A stretch of DNA of 33,307 nt, from positions 914-34,220 of the forward strand of contig CADBKB010000003.1 of the NCBI GenBank assembly GCA_902795095.1, given 5' to 3'. Numbering within the stretch: position 1 is the stretch's first letter; each line of letters starts with the position of its first letter. This stretch comes from Oscillospiraceae bacterium (GTDB taxonomy: Bacteria > Bacillota_A > Clostridia > Oscillospirales > Oscillospiraceae). Both the position numbers and the translations under genes were made by a program. The notes under the pieces are model-generated. The model worked only from the letters and a program-made list of their open reading frames with translations. It was not told the origin of the DNA and made no database searches. Positions 1 to 8,197 of the stretch are shown here, in pieces.

Positions 1-1
1 C

Positions 2-652
2 CGCGTGTGTGTCATCGACCACCACCGCCGCGCCGCGGACTACATCGAGCAGGTGGTCATGAATCTGCACGATCCCTTCGCCTCCTCGGCCTGCGAGCTG
101 GTGACGGAGCTGCTGCAGTACGCCGTGGATCCGTCGGATCTGCTGCGGGTGGAGGCCCAGGCCCTGCTCAGCGGCATCGTGCTGGACACCAAGAACTTCG
201 GCATGCGCACCTCCGGCCGCACCTTTGAGGCCGCCGCGTTCCTGCGCCGCCTCGGCGCCGACACCGCCGACGTCAAGCGCATCATGCAGAACGACATGGA
301 CGCCACCCTGCAGCGCTACGACATCGTGCAGAGCGCCCAGGTTTACCGTGAAACCATCGCCATCGCGGCCCTCGACCATACGGTCAGCCGCGTGATCGCC
401 GCCCAGGCCGCCGACGAGCTGCTGACCATCGCCGGGATCACCACCTCCTTCGTGCTCTATCCCGATCCCGACAGCGACCAGGTGATCATCTCTGCCCGCA
501 GCTTCGGCGACACCAATGTCCAGGTGATCATGGAATCCCTGGGCGGCGGCGGCAACGCCGCCATCGCCGGCGCGCAGATCTCCGACCGGACCGTCGGCGC
601 CGCGCTGACGGAGCTCATCTCCGCCATCGACCGGTATCTTGAATCCGCATAA
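2..652 (+). CDS. gdpP: GdpP-type cyclic-di-AMP phosphodiesterase, C-terminal part (5' end outside window)
   Basis: The frame is open to the left edge, so only the last ~216 codons are present. The fragment opens inside the DHH phosphoesterase domain: the visible DHH triad (VIDHHRR) is the third metal-binding motif of DHH/DHHA1 enzymes. The C-terminal half is the DHHA1 domain ending in a glycine-rich loop GGGGNAAIAGAQI. GdpP (YybT) proteins are membrane-anchored PAS-GGDEF-DHH-DHHA1 enzymes that hydrolyse c-di-AMP to pApA; the membrane, PAS and degenerate GGDEF parts would lie upstream. Position directly before rplI and dnaB is the conserved Firmicutes order and supports GdpP over NrnA or RecJ. 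Odd point: the loop His normally found in the DHHA1 GGGH motif is Asn here. Translation of rplI follows 21 nt after the stop, so they are probably co-transcribed. Confidence 0.93.
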   Translation, partial: RVCVIDHHRRAADYIEQVVMNLHDPFASSACELVTELLQYAVDPSDLLRVEAQALLSGIVLDTKNFGMRTSGRTFEAAAFLRRLGADTADVKRIMQNDMDATLQRYDIVQSAQVYRETIAIAALDHTVSRVIAAQAADELLTIAGITTSFVLYPDPDSDQVIISARSFGDTNVQVIMESLGGGGNAAIAGAQISDRTVGAALTELISAIDRYLESA

Positions 653-673
653 GCGCAGAAAGGAGCAAGAACT

Positions 674-1120
674 ATGAAAGTCATTTTACAGCAGGACGTG
701 AAGGGCAAGGGCAAGAAGGGCCAGATGATCGAGGTCTCCGACGGCTATGCCCGCAACTACATGCTGCCCCGCAAGATCGCCGTGGAGGCCACGGCGGACA
801 ACATCAACACCATGCGCATGACCGATAAGGCGAGAGTCGAGCGGGAGACCCGCGAGCGCGCCGAGGCCGTCGCCACCCGCGACCGGCTGAAGGAAACCGT
901 CGTCCACCTCAAGGCCAAGGGCGGCGGCGCCGGCAAGCTCTTCGGCTCTGTCACCGCCCAGGAGATCGCCGACGCCCTGCAAGCCCAGGAGGGCGTGGTG
1001 CTGGACAAGCGCCGCATCATCCTGGACGAGTCCATCAAGAACGTGGGCGTGTACACGATCCGCTGCAAGCTGGGCTACGAGGTCACCGGCTCCTTCCGCC
1101 TGGACGTGCAGGAGCTGTAA
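674..1120 (+). CDS. rplI: 50S ribosomal protein L9
   Basis: 148 residues, the normal length for L9. The N-terminal domain carries the signature MKVILQQDVKGKGKKGQ and the conserved GYARNYMLPR segment that binds 23S rRNA; a long connecting helix (about residues 45-75, rich in Arg/Glu) leads to the C-terminal domain with LFGSVT and DKRRI. L9 sits at the base of the L1 stalk and affects frame maintenance during translation. The start is ATG with an AAAGGAG site 7 nt upstream. It lies between gdpP and dnaB, as in many Firmicutes, and is probably transcribed with both. Nothing unusual is seen. Confidence 0.98.
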   Translation: MKVILQQDVKGKGKKGQMIEVSDGYARNYMLPRKIAVEATADNINTMRMTDKARVERETRERAEAVATRDRLKETVVHLKAKGGGAGKLFGSVTAQEIADALQAQEGVVLDKRRIILDESIKNVGVYTIRCKLGYEVTGSFRLDVQEL

Positions 1121-1156
1121 GCGCGCCCCCATACAAAAAGAAAGGAGGTGGCAGCT

Positions 1157-2497
1157 TTGGATGAGCTGCTGGGCCGCAGAGCGCCCCAATCCATGGAGGC
1201 CGAGCAGGCCGTGCTGGGCTCCATGCTGATCGACAGCCGCTGTATTTCCGACGTCATCGGCATCCTGCGTCCGGAGGATTTTTACCTGCAGCAGAACCGG
1301 GAGATCTATGAGACGATCTACTCGATGTTTAACTTTTCCGAGGTCGTGGACCCGGTGACCGTGCTGGACAAGATGAAGGAGCGCGGCGTCTTCACCGACG
1401 CCTCCACCGGCTATGTCATGCAGCTGATGGAGATCACCCCCACCGCCGCCAACGTGCGCCAGTACGCCCAGATCGTGCGGGACAAGTCCCTGCTGCGCGC
1501 CATCGCCGAGGCCGCCACCGATATCAACGAAACCGTCTACCAGAACGCCGGAAGCGCGGCGGATATCCTGGAGAACGCCGAGAAGCGCATTTTCGCCCTG
1601 CGCAAGGACAGCGCCGGCGACTCGCTCGAGCACATCGGCACCGTGCTTCTGAAGGTCTTCGACCGACTGACGGAGCTGTCCGAGAGCGGCAGCGCCATCC
1701 CCGGCCTGTCCACGGGCCTGTCCGATCTGGACCGGAAGATCAGCGGCCTCAACAAGTCCGATCTGATCCTCATCGCCGCCCGTCCCGGCATGGGCAAGAC
1801 CTCCCTGGCGCTGAATATCGCCCTGAACGCCGCCAAGAAAAGCGGCAAGACCATCGCCTTTTTCTCCCTGGAGATGTCCCGGGAGCAGCTGGGCATGCGC
1901 CTGATGTCCAACGAGAGCTTTGTGGACAACCAGAAGCTCGTCACCGGACGCCTCAGCGAGGACGAATGGGCCAAGATCGGCCTGGCTGCCTCCGCCCTGT
2001 CCCAGACCGACATCCGCGTGGACGACAATCCCACCATCACCGTGGCGGAGATCAGCGCCAAATGCCGCCGTCTGGATAACCTGGCCCTGGTGCTGGTGGA
2101 CTACCTCCAGCTCATGACCTCCTCCGGCGGGCGGAGCACCTCCGGCGAGAACCGCCAGCAGATCGTCTCGGACATCTCCCGAGCCCTGAAGATCATGGCC
2201 AAGGAGCTCAACGTGCCCGTCATCTGCCTGAGCCAGCTCTCCCGCGCCAACGAGGCCCGTCAGGACAAGCGCCCCATGCTCTCGGATCTGCGCGAATCCG
2301 GCGCCATTGAGCAGGACGCGGACATCGTCCTGTTCCTCTATCGCGACGACTATTATCACGAGGACAGCCCCGACAAGAACGTGGCCGAGTGCATCGTCGC
2401 CAAGAACCGCCACGGCGAGACCGGCAAGGTCCTGCTCCAGTGGCTGCCCCAGTTCACCACCTTCGCAAACCGGGAGTGGCAGCACGATGAACCGTGA
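1157..2497 (+). CDS. dnaB: Replicative DNA helicase DnaB (DnaC of Bacillus)
   Basis: Hexameric 5'-3' helicase that unwinds DNA ahead of the replisome and binds primase. About 446 residues, normal for the family. The N-terminal domain opens with PQSMEAEQAVLGSML; the RecA-like C-terminal domain has Walker A RPGMGKTS (residues 209-216), FFSLEMS, Walker B LVLVDYLQLM, then the arginine-finger region near the end. I chose the TTG start at 1157 because AGGAGG (1143-1148) is 8 nt before it. An in-frame GTG at 1148 overlaps that ribosome site and is unlikely. No intein is present, although DnaB is a common intein host. The last 11 nt overlap tilS. Confidence 0.97.
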   Translation: MDELLGRRAPQSMEAEQAVLGSMLIDSRCISDVIGILRPEDFYLQQNREIYETIYSMFNFSEVVDPVTVLDKMKERGVFTDASTGYVMQLMEITPTAANVRQYAQIVRDKSLLRAIAEAATDINETVYQNAGSAADILENAEKRIFALRKDSAGDSLEHIGTVLLKVFDRLTELSESGSAIPGLSTGLSDLDRKISGLNKSDLILIAARPGMGKTSLALNIALNAAKKSGKTIAFFSLEMSREQLGMRLMSNESFVDNQKLVTGRLSEDEWAKIGLAASALSQTDIRVDDNPTITVAEISAKCRRLDNLALVLVDYLQLMTSSGGRSTSGENRQQIVSDISRALKIMAKELNVPVICLSQLSRANEARQDKRPMLSDLRESGAIEQDADIVLFLYRDDYYHEDSPDKNVAECIVAKNRHGETGKVLLQWLPQFTTFANREWQHDEP

Positions 2498-3818
2498 GCT
2501 GCTCGCCTTCCTCCGGGAGAATGATCTGATCCCCCCGGGGGCGCACGTCACCTGCGCCGTATCCGGCGGCCCGGACTCCATGTGCATGCTCTGGGCCCTG
2601 TACCGGGCCCGGGAGGCGCTGGGCATCAGCCTGGCCTGCGCCCACTTTGACCACGGCCTGCGGCAGAACAGCGCCGCGGACGCGGCCTTTGTGCGCGAAT
2701 TCTGCGAAAAATATGACATTCCTTTTCTCTGTGGCCGCGGCAGCGTGACGCAGCAGGCCCTGCCCGGCGAGAGCGCCGAGCTGGCCGCCCGGCGCCTGCG
2801 CTACGCCTTTCTGGACGCCTGCGCCCCGACCGGTCTGATCGCCACCGCCCACACCGCCGACGACAACCTGGAGACGGTGCTGCTGCGGCTGACCCGCGGC
2901 ACCTCGCTGCGGGGCCTGGGAGGGATCCCCGTAAAGCAGGGCCGGATCATCCGGCCGATCCTCTTCGCCACCCGCTCCCAGGTGCTGGAATACCTGGCGG
3001 CGGAGGGCGTCGCCCACCGGACGGACGAGACCAACGACACGGATTTCTGTCCCCGCAACCGCATCCGCCATCATGTGATCCCCGCCCTCAGGGCGGAGAA
3101 TCCCGTCCTGGCCCAACGCACCGCGGCCCTGTGCCGGACCCTGCGCGCCGAGGACGCCTATCTGTCCCGCCTGGCGGAGGCCGCCCTGGACAGCTGCCGC
3201 GCGGAGGGCGGCTGGAGCTGCAGTAAGCTCCGCGCCCTGGACCCGGTGCTGCGGCGGCGGGCCCTGTTCGCCATCGCACAGCGCGTCGGTCTCGAGGTCC
3301 CCACGGAGCGGCACCTGGCCGCCCTGGAGGCGCTGGCCGCCTCCGACGATCCCTCGGCAAAGGTCAGCCTGCCCGGCGTCACCCTGGCCCGGCGTTATGA
3401 CCTGCTGGCCGTCGCTGACGAGCCCCCGGCCCTCGAGACCGTGTCCCTGCCGATCCCCGGCGCCGTCCGTGCCGCCGGGTTTACGGTCCGCTGCGCGTCG
3501 CCCCGGCCGGCCCAGGCCGTCCTGAACAGCCCCTTTGCCTTTTCCCTGCGCTATGACGACGTCCGCTCCGGCCTGTTCATCCGCACCCGCCGCACCGGCG
3601 ACAGGCTACTTCTGCCCGGGGGCAGCCGCAGCCTCAAGCGGCTGATGATCGACCGGAAAATCCCCGCCGCTCTGAGAGACGCCCTCCCGGTGCTGGCGAC
3701 CCGTGACGCCGTGGCCGCCGTGACCGGCATCGGCGCCAGTCAATCTGCTTTAGCCCAGCCCGGCGAGCTCGCCGTGAAAATAACAATAGAAAAAGAGGAT
3801 GAAACCCATGCTGAATGA
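2487..3818 (+). CDS. tilS: tRNA(Ile)-lysidine synthase TilS
   Basis: Converts C34 of tRNA-Ile(CAU) to lysidine using ATP and lysine, which changes both its codon reading and its aminoacylation. 443 residues. The N-terminal PP-loop ATPase motif SGGPDS is at residues 26-31, followed by the conserved HFDHGLR and TAHTADDNLETVLLRL segments and the PLL-like IRPILFATR; the C-terminal half corresponds to the substrate-binding TilS-C domains (for example RTGDRLLLPGGSRSLKRLMID). The frame is open far upstream inside dnaB, but homology begins at ATG 2487, which overlaps the end of dnaB by 11 nt, implying translational coupling. It also overlaps hpt by 11 nt. tilS-hpt-ftsH is a conserved Firmicutes cluster. 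Confidence 0.96.
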   Translation: MNRELLAFLRENDLIPPGAHVTCAVSGGPDSMCMLWALYRAREALGISLACAHFDHGLRQNSAADAAFVREFCEKYDIPFLCGRGSVTQQALPGESAELAARRLRYAFLDACAPTGLIATAHTADDNLETVLLRLTRGTSLRGLGGIPVKQGRIIRPILFATRSQVLEYLAAEGVAHRTDETNDTDFCPRNRIRHHVIPALRAENPVLAQRTAALCRTLRAEDAYLSRLAEAALDSCRAEGGWSCSKLRALDPVLRRRALFAIAQRVGLEVPTERHLAALEALAASDDPSAKVSLPGVTLARRYDLLAVADEPPALETVSLPIPGAVRAAGFTVRCASPRPAQAVLNSPFAFSLRYDDVRSGLFIRTRRTGDRLLLPGGSRSLKRLMIDRKIPAALRDALPVLATRDAVAAVTGIGASQSALAQPGELAVKITIEKEDETHAE

Positions 3819-4341
3819 CATTGAACGGATTTTGATCTCCGAAGATGAAATCAAGGAAGGCGTCGCCCGCCTTGGCAAGCAGATCGCCGAGGAATACGCC
3901 GACAAGAACCCCGTGTTCATCGGTATCCTGAAGGGCGTGGTGGTGTATTTCGCGGATATGATCCGCGCCACCCCGATCCCCTGCGAAATCGACTTTATGG
4001 TCGTCAGCTCCTACGGAAAAGGCACCTCCTTCGGCACCCTGCTGATGAAGAAGGATGTTTCCGTGGACATCCGCGGCCGCCATGTGGTGATCCTGGAGGA
4101 CATCCTCGATACCGGCCGCACCCTTTCCCATGTCATCGACCATCTGAAGGCCAAGGGTCCCGCCTCCCTGAAGATCTGCACCCTGCTCAACAAGCCCTCC
4201 CGCCGGGAGGTGGGGATCGAGGCGGACTATGTCGGCTTCACCATCCCCAATGAATTCGTGGTGGGCTACGGCCTGGACTATGCCGAGCGCTACCGCAACC
4301 TGCCCTTCGTGGGCGTGCTCAAGCCCGAAATCTACAGCTAA
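3808..4341 (+). CDS. hpt: Hypoxanthine(-guanine) phosphoribosyltransferase
   Basis: Purine salvage: hypoxanthine or guanine plus PRPP gives IMP or GMP and pyrophosphate. The type I phosphoribosyltransferase PRPP loop is [10 protein letters not shown] (E97, D98 in this numbering), preceded by the flexible-loop segment [10 protein letters not shown]; the C-terminal base-binding part has [25 protein letters not shown], very typical of Hpt. I chose ATG 3808 (177 residues) because AGAGGA is spaced 8-9 nt before it; an in-frame ATG at 3799 sits within that site. It overlaps the end of tilS. In Bacillus this gene also lies between tilS and ftsH, and Hpt there is reported to interact with TilS and FtsH expression control. 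Confidence 0.96.
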   Translation: MLNDIERILISEDEIKEGVARLGKQIAEEYADKNPVFIGILKGVVVYFADMIRATPIPCEIDFMVVSSYGKGTSFGTLLMKKDVSVDIRGRHVVILEDILDTGRTLSHVIDHLKAKGPASLKICTLLNKPSRREVGIEADYVGFTIPNEFVVGYGLDYAERYRNLPFVGVLKPEIYS

Positions 4342-4358
4342 ACCCCCAGGAGGTCCCT

Positions 4359-6236
4359 TTGAAAAAACAACCCAGAATCACGATCCTTCTGCTCTATGGC
4401 CTGGTGCTGGTGATGGTGTTCGCCGCCGTCTCCCGGCTGGCGAAGCCGGAGGCCGTCCAGACCGTGCCCTATTCCCGGGTCGTGAAGCTCTTCGAGGACG
4501 AGCAGGTCAAATCCTTCGTCATCAAGGACAATGTCATCACCATGGAGCTGCACAAGCCAGTGGATGACCAGACCCAGGTCCGGGCGGAGCTGGTGGATCT
4601 GACCGTGTTCTACAACGATCTCAACGATCTGGTCCGCGATCAGGCCGAGCGCGGCGTCATCGAAAGCTACAATTATCCCCCCTATACCCAGCCCTCCGTG
4701 CTGGTGCAGATGCTGCCCTATCTCATCATCGGCGTGGTATTTCTGCTGCTTTGGTTCGTGCTGATGAACCGGGCCAACGGCGGCCAGAACGCCATCCGCT
4801 TCAGCCGCTCCGGGGCCCGTCTGGCCGACGGCAAGGACAAGGTCACCTTCGCCGACGTGGCCGGCGCCGAGGAGGAGAAGGAGGAGCTGGCCGAGGTGGT
4901 GGACTTCCTCCGCGACCCGGACAAGTACACCCGCATGGGCGCCAAGATCCCCAAGGGCATCCTGCTGGTGGGCCCTCCGGGCACGGGCAAGACCCTCATC
5001 GCCCGGGCCGTGGCCGGGGAGGCGAACGTCCAGTTTCTGTCCATCTCCGGCTCGGAATTCGTCGAGCTGTACGTGGGCGTGGGCGCCAGCCGCGTGCGCG
5101 ACCTGTTTGAGCAGGCCAAGAAGATGGCCCCCGCCATCGTCTTCATCGATGAGATCGACGCCGTGGGCAGGCGCAGAGGCGCGGGCCTCGGCGGCGGCCA
5201 CGACGAGCGCGAGCAAACCCTCAACCAGCTGCTGGTGGAAATGGACGGCTTCGACAAGAATGCCGGCGTCATCGTCATGGCGGCCACCAACCGCAAGGAT
5301 ATCCTGGACCCGGCCCTGCTGCGTCCCGGCCGCTTCGACCGCCAGATCTACATCGGCGTGCCGGATTCCCGGGGCCGCGAGGCCATCCTGAAGGTCCACT
5401 CCAAGGACAAGCCCCTGGCCGAGGATGTGGATCTGGGCGTGATCGCCAAGGCCACCACCGGCTTCACCGGGGCGGATCTTTCCAACCTGCTCAATGAATC
5501 CGCCCTGCTGGCGGCCCGGCGCAGCCACCGCTTCATCACCATGCCCGACATGGAGGAGGCCATGATGAAGGTCGTGGCCGGTCCCGAGAAGCGCAGCCGC
5601 GTCATCACGCCCCACGAGCGCCGTATGACCGCGATCCATGAGGCGGGCCACGCTGTGGCCATGTACTACCTGCCCACCTGCGACCCGGTGCACCAGATCA
5701 CCATCATCCCCCGCGGCGCAGCCGGCGGCATGACCGTCAGCCTGCCCCTGGAGGACCGCTGGTACGCCACACGGCAGGAGATGTTCGAGGACATCGTCTC
5801 CTTCCTGGGCGGCCGGATCGCCGAGCAGCTCCGACTCAACGACATCTCCACCGGTGCCTCCAACGACATTGAGCGCGCCACCGCCAAGGCCCGGGACATG
5901 GTCGCCCGCTACGGCATGAGCGAGCGGCTGGGCGCCGTGAGCTATGCCGGCAGCGAGGAGATCTTCGTGGGCCGGGATTATGAGAAGACCAAGGCCTACT
6001 CCGAGCGCACCGCCGGCGACATCGACGCCGAGGTCAAGGCCATCATGGACGAGGCCTATGCCAAATGCACCCAGATCCTCACCGAGCACGGCGACAAGCT
6101 CGACGCCGTGGCGGCCTTCCTCCTCGAAAACGAGCACATGTCGAGGACCCAGTTCCTGGCCTGCATGGAGGGCCGCGAGATCCCCACGGGATCGGACGAA
6201 GGCCTTTTGGACAGCTTCACGGAACCCAAAGAATGA
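4359..6236 (+). CDS. ftsH: ATP-dependent zinc metalloprotease FtsH
   Basis: Membrane-anchored AAA+ protease that degrades misfolded membrane proteins and regulatory proteins. 625 residues, typical length. Order: short N-terminus and first membrane helix (about 8-24), extracytoplasmic domain, second helix (about 113-137), AAA domain with Walker A GPPGTGKT (205-212), Walker B IVFIDEID, second region of homology [20 protein letters not shown], then the M41 peptidase domain with zinc motif HEAGH (427-431). The start is TTG at 4359 with AGGAGG 5 nt upstream. It is followed within 10 nt of its stop by an intrinsic terminator, so it ends the first transcription unit. Arg/Lys-rich tail is short and acidic. 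Confidence 0.98.
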   Translation: MKKQPRITILLLYGLVLVMVFAAVSRLAKPEAVQTVPYSRVVKLFEDEQVKSFVIKDNVITMELHKPVDDQTQVRAELVDLTVFYNDLNDLVRDQAERGVIESYNYPPYTQPSVLVQMLPYLIIGVVFLLLWFVLMNRANGGQNAIRFSRSGARLADGKDKVTFADVAGAEEEKEELAEVVDFLRDPDKYTRMGAKIPKGILLVGPPGTGKTLIARAVAGEANVQFLSISGSEFVELYVGVGASRVRDLFEQAKKMAPAIVFIDEIDAVGRRRGAGLGGGHDEREQTLNQLLVEMDGFDKNAGVIVMAATNRKDILDPALLRPGRFDRQIYIGVPDSRGREAILKVHSKDKPLAEDVDLGVIAKATTGFTGADLSNLLNESALLAARRSHRFITMPDMEEAMMKVVAGPEKRSRVITPHERRMTAIHEAGHAVAMYYLPTCDPVHQITIIPRGAAGGMTVSLPLEDRWYATRQEMFEDIVSFLGGRIAEQLRLNDISTGASNDIERATAKARDMVARYGMSERLGAVSYAGSEEIFVGRDYEKTKAYSERTAGDIDAEVKAIMDEAYAKCTQILTEHGDKLDAVAAFLLENEHMSRTQFLACMEGREIPTGSDEGLLDSFTEPKE

Positions 6237-6244
6237 CCGCAATA

Positions 6245-6274
6245 AGCTGCCTTCCCCGGAAGGCAGCTTTTTTT
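6245..6274 (+). terminator. Intrinsic terminator after ftsH
   Basis: A perfect 10-11 bp inverted repeat (AGCTGCCTTCC at 6245-6255 with its complement at 6258-6268, tight central loop) runs directly into seven T residues at 6268-6274. It lies 8 nt after the ftsH stop codon and ends the gdpP-ftsH unit. Confidence 0.93.
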
Positions 6275-6275
6275 C

Positions 6276-6304
6276 TTGCCCTCATGGACAGGGCATAGTA
6301 TAAT
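6276..6304 (+). promoter_or_regulatory. SigA-type promoter for ymdB unit
   Basis: TTGCCC (6276-6281), 17-bp spacer, perfect TATAAT (6299-6304). The -35 begins only two bases after the T-run of the preceding terminator, which is a compact boundary between two transcription units. Expected start near 6311, about 23 nt before the ymdB ATG. Confidence 0.85.
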
Positions 6305-6333
6305 GGGAGCACGAAAGGAAAGGAGGATCGCCC

Positions 6334-7110
6334 ATGGAGTTCCGAATCCTCACCGTCGGCGATGTGGTGGGCGCCGGGGGCGCGCACTATGTGTGCAAGC
6401 GTCTGCGCGGCCTCAAGCGGGAGCACAGCGTTGATTTCTGCATCGTCAACGGAGAAAACGCCGCCACCGTCGGCATCCATCCCGAGCAGGCCGATCGCCT
6501 GTTCGACGCCGGCGCCGACCTCATCACCCTGGGCAACCATGCCTTCTCCCAGCGGGGCATCGTGCCCATGGCAGAGGACTGCCCCTACCTGCTGCGGCCC
6601 GCCAATCTCTCCCCCCTGGCCCCCGGCCGGGGCTGGGGCGTGTTCGATACCAAGGCCGGCCCCCTGGCGGTGCTCGTGCTGCAGGGCCGGGTGGCCATGG
6701 ACTATACCCCGGACAACCCGTTCCTGACCGCCGAGCGTATCTTAAAGGGGATCGACGCCAAAATGATCCTGGTGGAGCTCCATGCCGAGGCCACCTCCGA
6801 GAAGCTGGCCATGGGCCTGCATCTGGACTCGAAGGTCAGCGCCGTCTTCGGCACCCACACCCATGTGCCCACGGCGGACCTGCAGATCCTGCCCGGCGGC
6901 ACCGGCTATGTGACTGACCTGGGCATGTCCGGCCCCCGCCACAGCGTCCTGGGCGTCCGCCCGGAGATCTCCATCGCCCGCTTCCGGGGCGAGCTCACGG
7001 GGCGCTACGAGCCCGCCCCCGGCCCCTGCAAGCTGGAGGGCGCCATCTTCACCGTCGACAGCGGCACCGGCCGCTGCATCGCCACAGAAAGGGTATTTGT
7101 CCATGATTAG
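6334..7110 (+). CDS. ymdB: YmdB-family metallophosphoesterase
   Basis: Calcineurin-like phosphoesterase of the YmdB family (258 residues, normal length). Bacillus YmdB is a cyclic-nucleotide phosphodiesterase needed for biofilm and nanotube-related gene expression; the natural substrate here is not shown by sequence. Metal-binding and family motifs are visible: ILTVGDVVG near the N-terminus, FCIVNGENAA, LGNHAFSQ, LVELHAEATSEK and FGTHTHVPTADLQILPGGTGYVTDLGMSGP. The ATG at 6334 has AAAGGAGG upstream. It has its own promoter and overlaps the next gene by 8 nt, so the nuclease gene is translationally coupled. In other Firmicutes ymdB follows rny; that neighbour is absent here. Confidence 0.93.
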   Translation: MEFRILTVGDVVGAGGAHYVCKRLRGLKREHSVDFCIVNGENAATVGIHPEQADRLFDAGADLITLGNHAFSQRGIVPMAEDCPYLLRPANLSPLAPGRGWGVFDTKAGPLAVLVLQGRVAMDYTPDNPFLTAERILKGIDAKMILVELHAEATSEKLAMGLHLDSKVSAVFGTHTHVPTADLQILPGGTGYVTDLGMSGPRHSVLGVRPEISIARFRGELTGRYEPAPGPCKLEGAIFTVDSGTGRCIATERVFVHD

Positions 7111-8197
7111 ATTTCTTCACGCGGCGGATCTGCACCTGGATTCCCCCTTCGCCGCCCTGGCCCCCCGGCAGGCGGCCCAGCGGCGGCAGGAGCAGCGGCA
7201 GCTCGTCAGGGAGCTTTGCCGTCTGTGCAGAGAGAACGAATGCGATCTGATGCTCCTGCCCGGCGATCTGTTCGACGGGCAGGGCGTCTACCTCGACACC
7301 CTGGACGCCCTGCGCGACGAGCTGTCCGAATGCGGCGCCCAGGTGTTCATCGCCCCGGGCAATCACGATCCCATCTGTCCCACCTCCCCCTATCTGACCC
7401 AGGCCTGGCCGGAGAATGTGCATATCTTCACCAGCGCCCGGATCGAGGCCATCGTCCTGCGGGAGCCGGCGTGCGTCGTCTACGGCGCGGCCTTCACCGC
7501 GCCGTCCATGCCGCCGATGCTGCGGGGCTTCCGGGTGCCGGAGCAATATAAAGATTATGTAAACCTTATGGTGCTGCACGGCGACGCCGCACAGCCCGAC
7601 TCCCCCTATGATCCCATCTCCGGGGAAGAGATCGCCGCCAGCGGCCTCAGCTATCTCGCCCTGGGCCACACCCACCTGCGCGGCGGCCCGCACACCGCGG
7701 GCGGCTCGGTATACGCCTGGCCCGGCTGTCCCATGGGCCGCGGCTTCGACGAGACCGGCGAAAAGGGCGTCTGCCTCGGCGTCATCGACGGCGGCAGCGT
7801 CGAGCTGCGCTTCGTGCCGATGCCCGGCCGGCGCTATGAGATCCTCCGTGTCGAGGCCGGAGACGACCCCTATGCCGCCATCGCCGCGGCGCTCCCCGGA
7901 GACTGCGCCAACGATATCTACCGCATCATACTGACGGGCGAGAGCGAATACGTGGACCTGGGCGCCCTGCACGCGGCTCTGGACGAGCGCTTTTACGCCC
8001 TGCAGCTGCGCGACGAGACCGTCCCGCCCCTGGAGCTTTGGACCCGCTGCGGCGACGAGACCCTGGAGGGCCTGAGCCTGCAGACCCTGCGCCAGGCCCT
8101 GGACCGCTGCGAGGATCCGCACAAGCGCCGGGTGCTGGAGCTGGCGGCCAGGCGCGTCGTCGAGGTCTGCGAAGGAAGGGAGATGAGCGCGCTGTGA
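7103..8197 (+). CDS. Mre11/SbcD-like DNA repair exonuclease (YhaO type)
   Basis: Metallophosphoesterase of the Mre11/SbcD superfamily, 364 residues, matching the YhaO subgroup that pairs with a YhaN ATPase. Motifs: I FLHAADLHLDSPF, II LLPGDLFDG, III APGNHDP, then VLHGD, and the late LALGHTHLR; all five phosphoesterase motifs are present, so it is probably an active Mn-dependent nuclease. The C-terminal ~110 residues are family-specific and likely bind the ATPase partner. I chose ATG 7103 (AAAGGG 9 nt upstream); an in-frame TTG at 7097 is less likely. It overlaps ymdB by 8 nt, and the next gene starts inside its stop codon, as expected for an obligate two-protein complex. Confidence 0.9.
   Translation: MIRFLHAADLHLDSPFAALAPRQAAQRRQEQRQLVRELCRLCRENECDLMLLPGDLFDGQGVYLDTLDALRDELSECGAQVFIAPGNHDPICPTSPYLTQAWPENVHIFTSARIEAIVLREPACVVYGAAFTAPSMPPMLRGFRVPEQYKDYVNLMVLHGDAAQPDSPYDPISGEEIAASGLSYLALGHTHLRGGPHTAGGSVYAWPGCPMGRGFDETGEKGVCLGVIDGGSVELRFVPMPGRRYEILRVEAGDDPYAAIAAALPGDCANDIYRIILTGESEYVDLGALHAALDERFYALQLRDETVPPLELWTRCGDETLEGLSLQTLRQALDRCEDPHKRRVLELAARRVVEVCEGREMSAL

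Noticed and set aside
686..2719. Long minus-strand open frame (677 codons) opposite rplI and dnaB
   Set aside because: Antisense shadow of conserved genes; no family motif or start signals. The same applies to minus-strand frames at 4338-6242, 7049-8122, 7993-9714, 25110-27329, 28844-31183 and 31059-32837.
8038..8193. Upstream extension of the Rad50-like gene
   Set aside because: Lies inside the nuclease gene; translation is low-complexity Pro/Arg/Gly and homology starts at GTG 8194.
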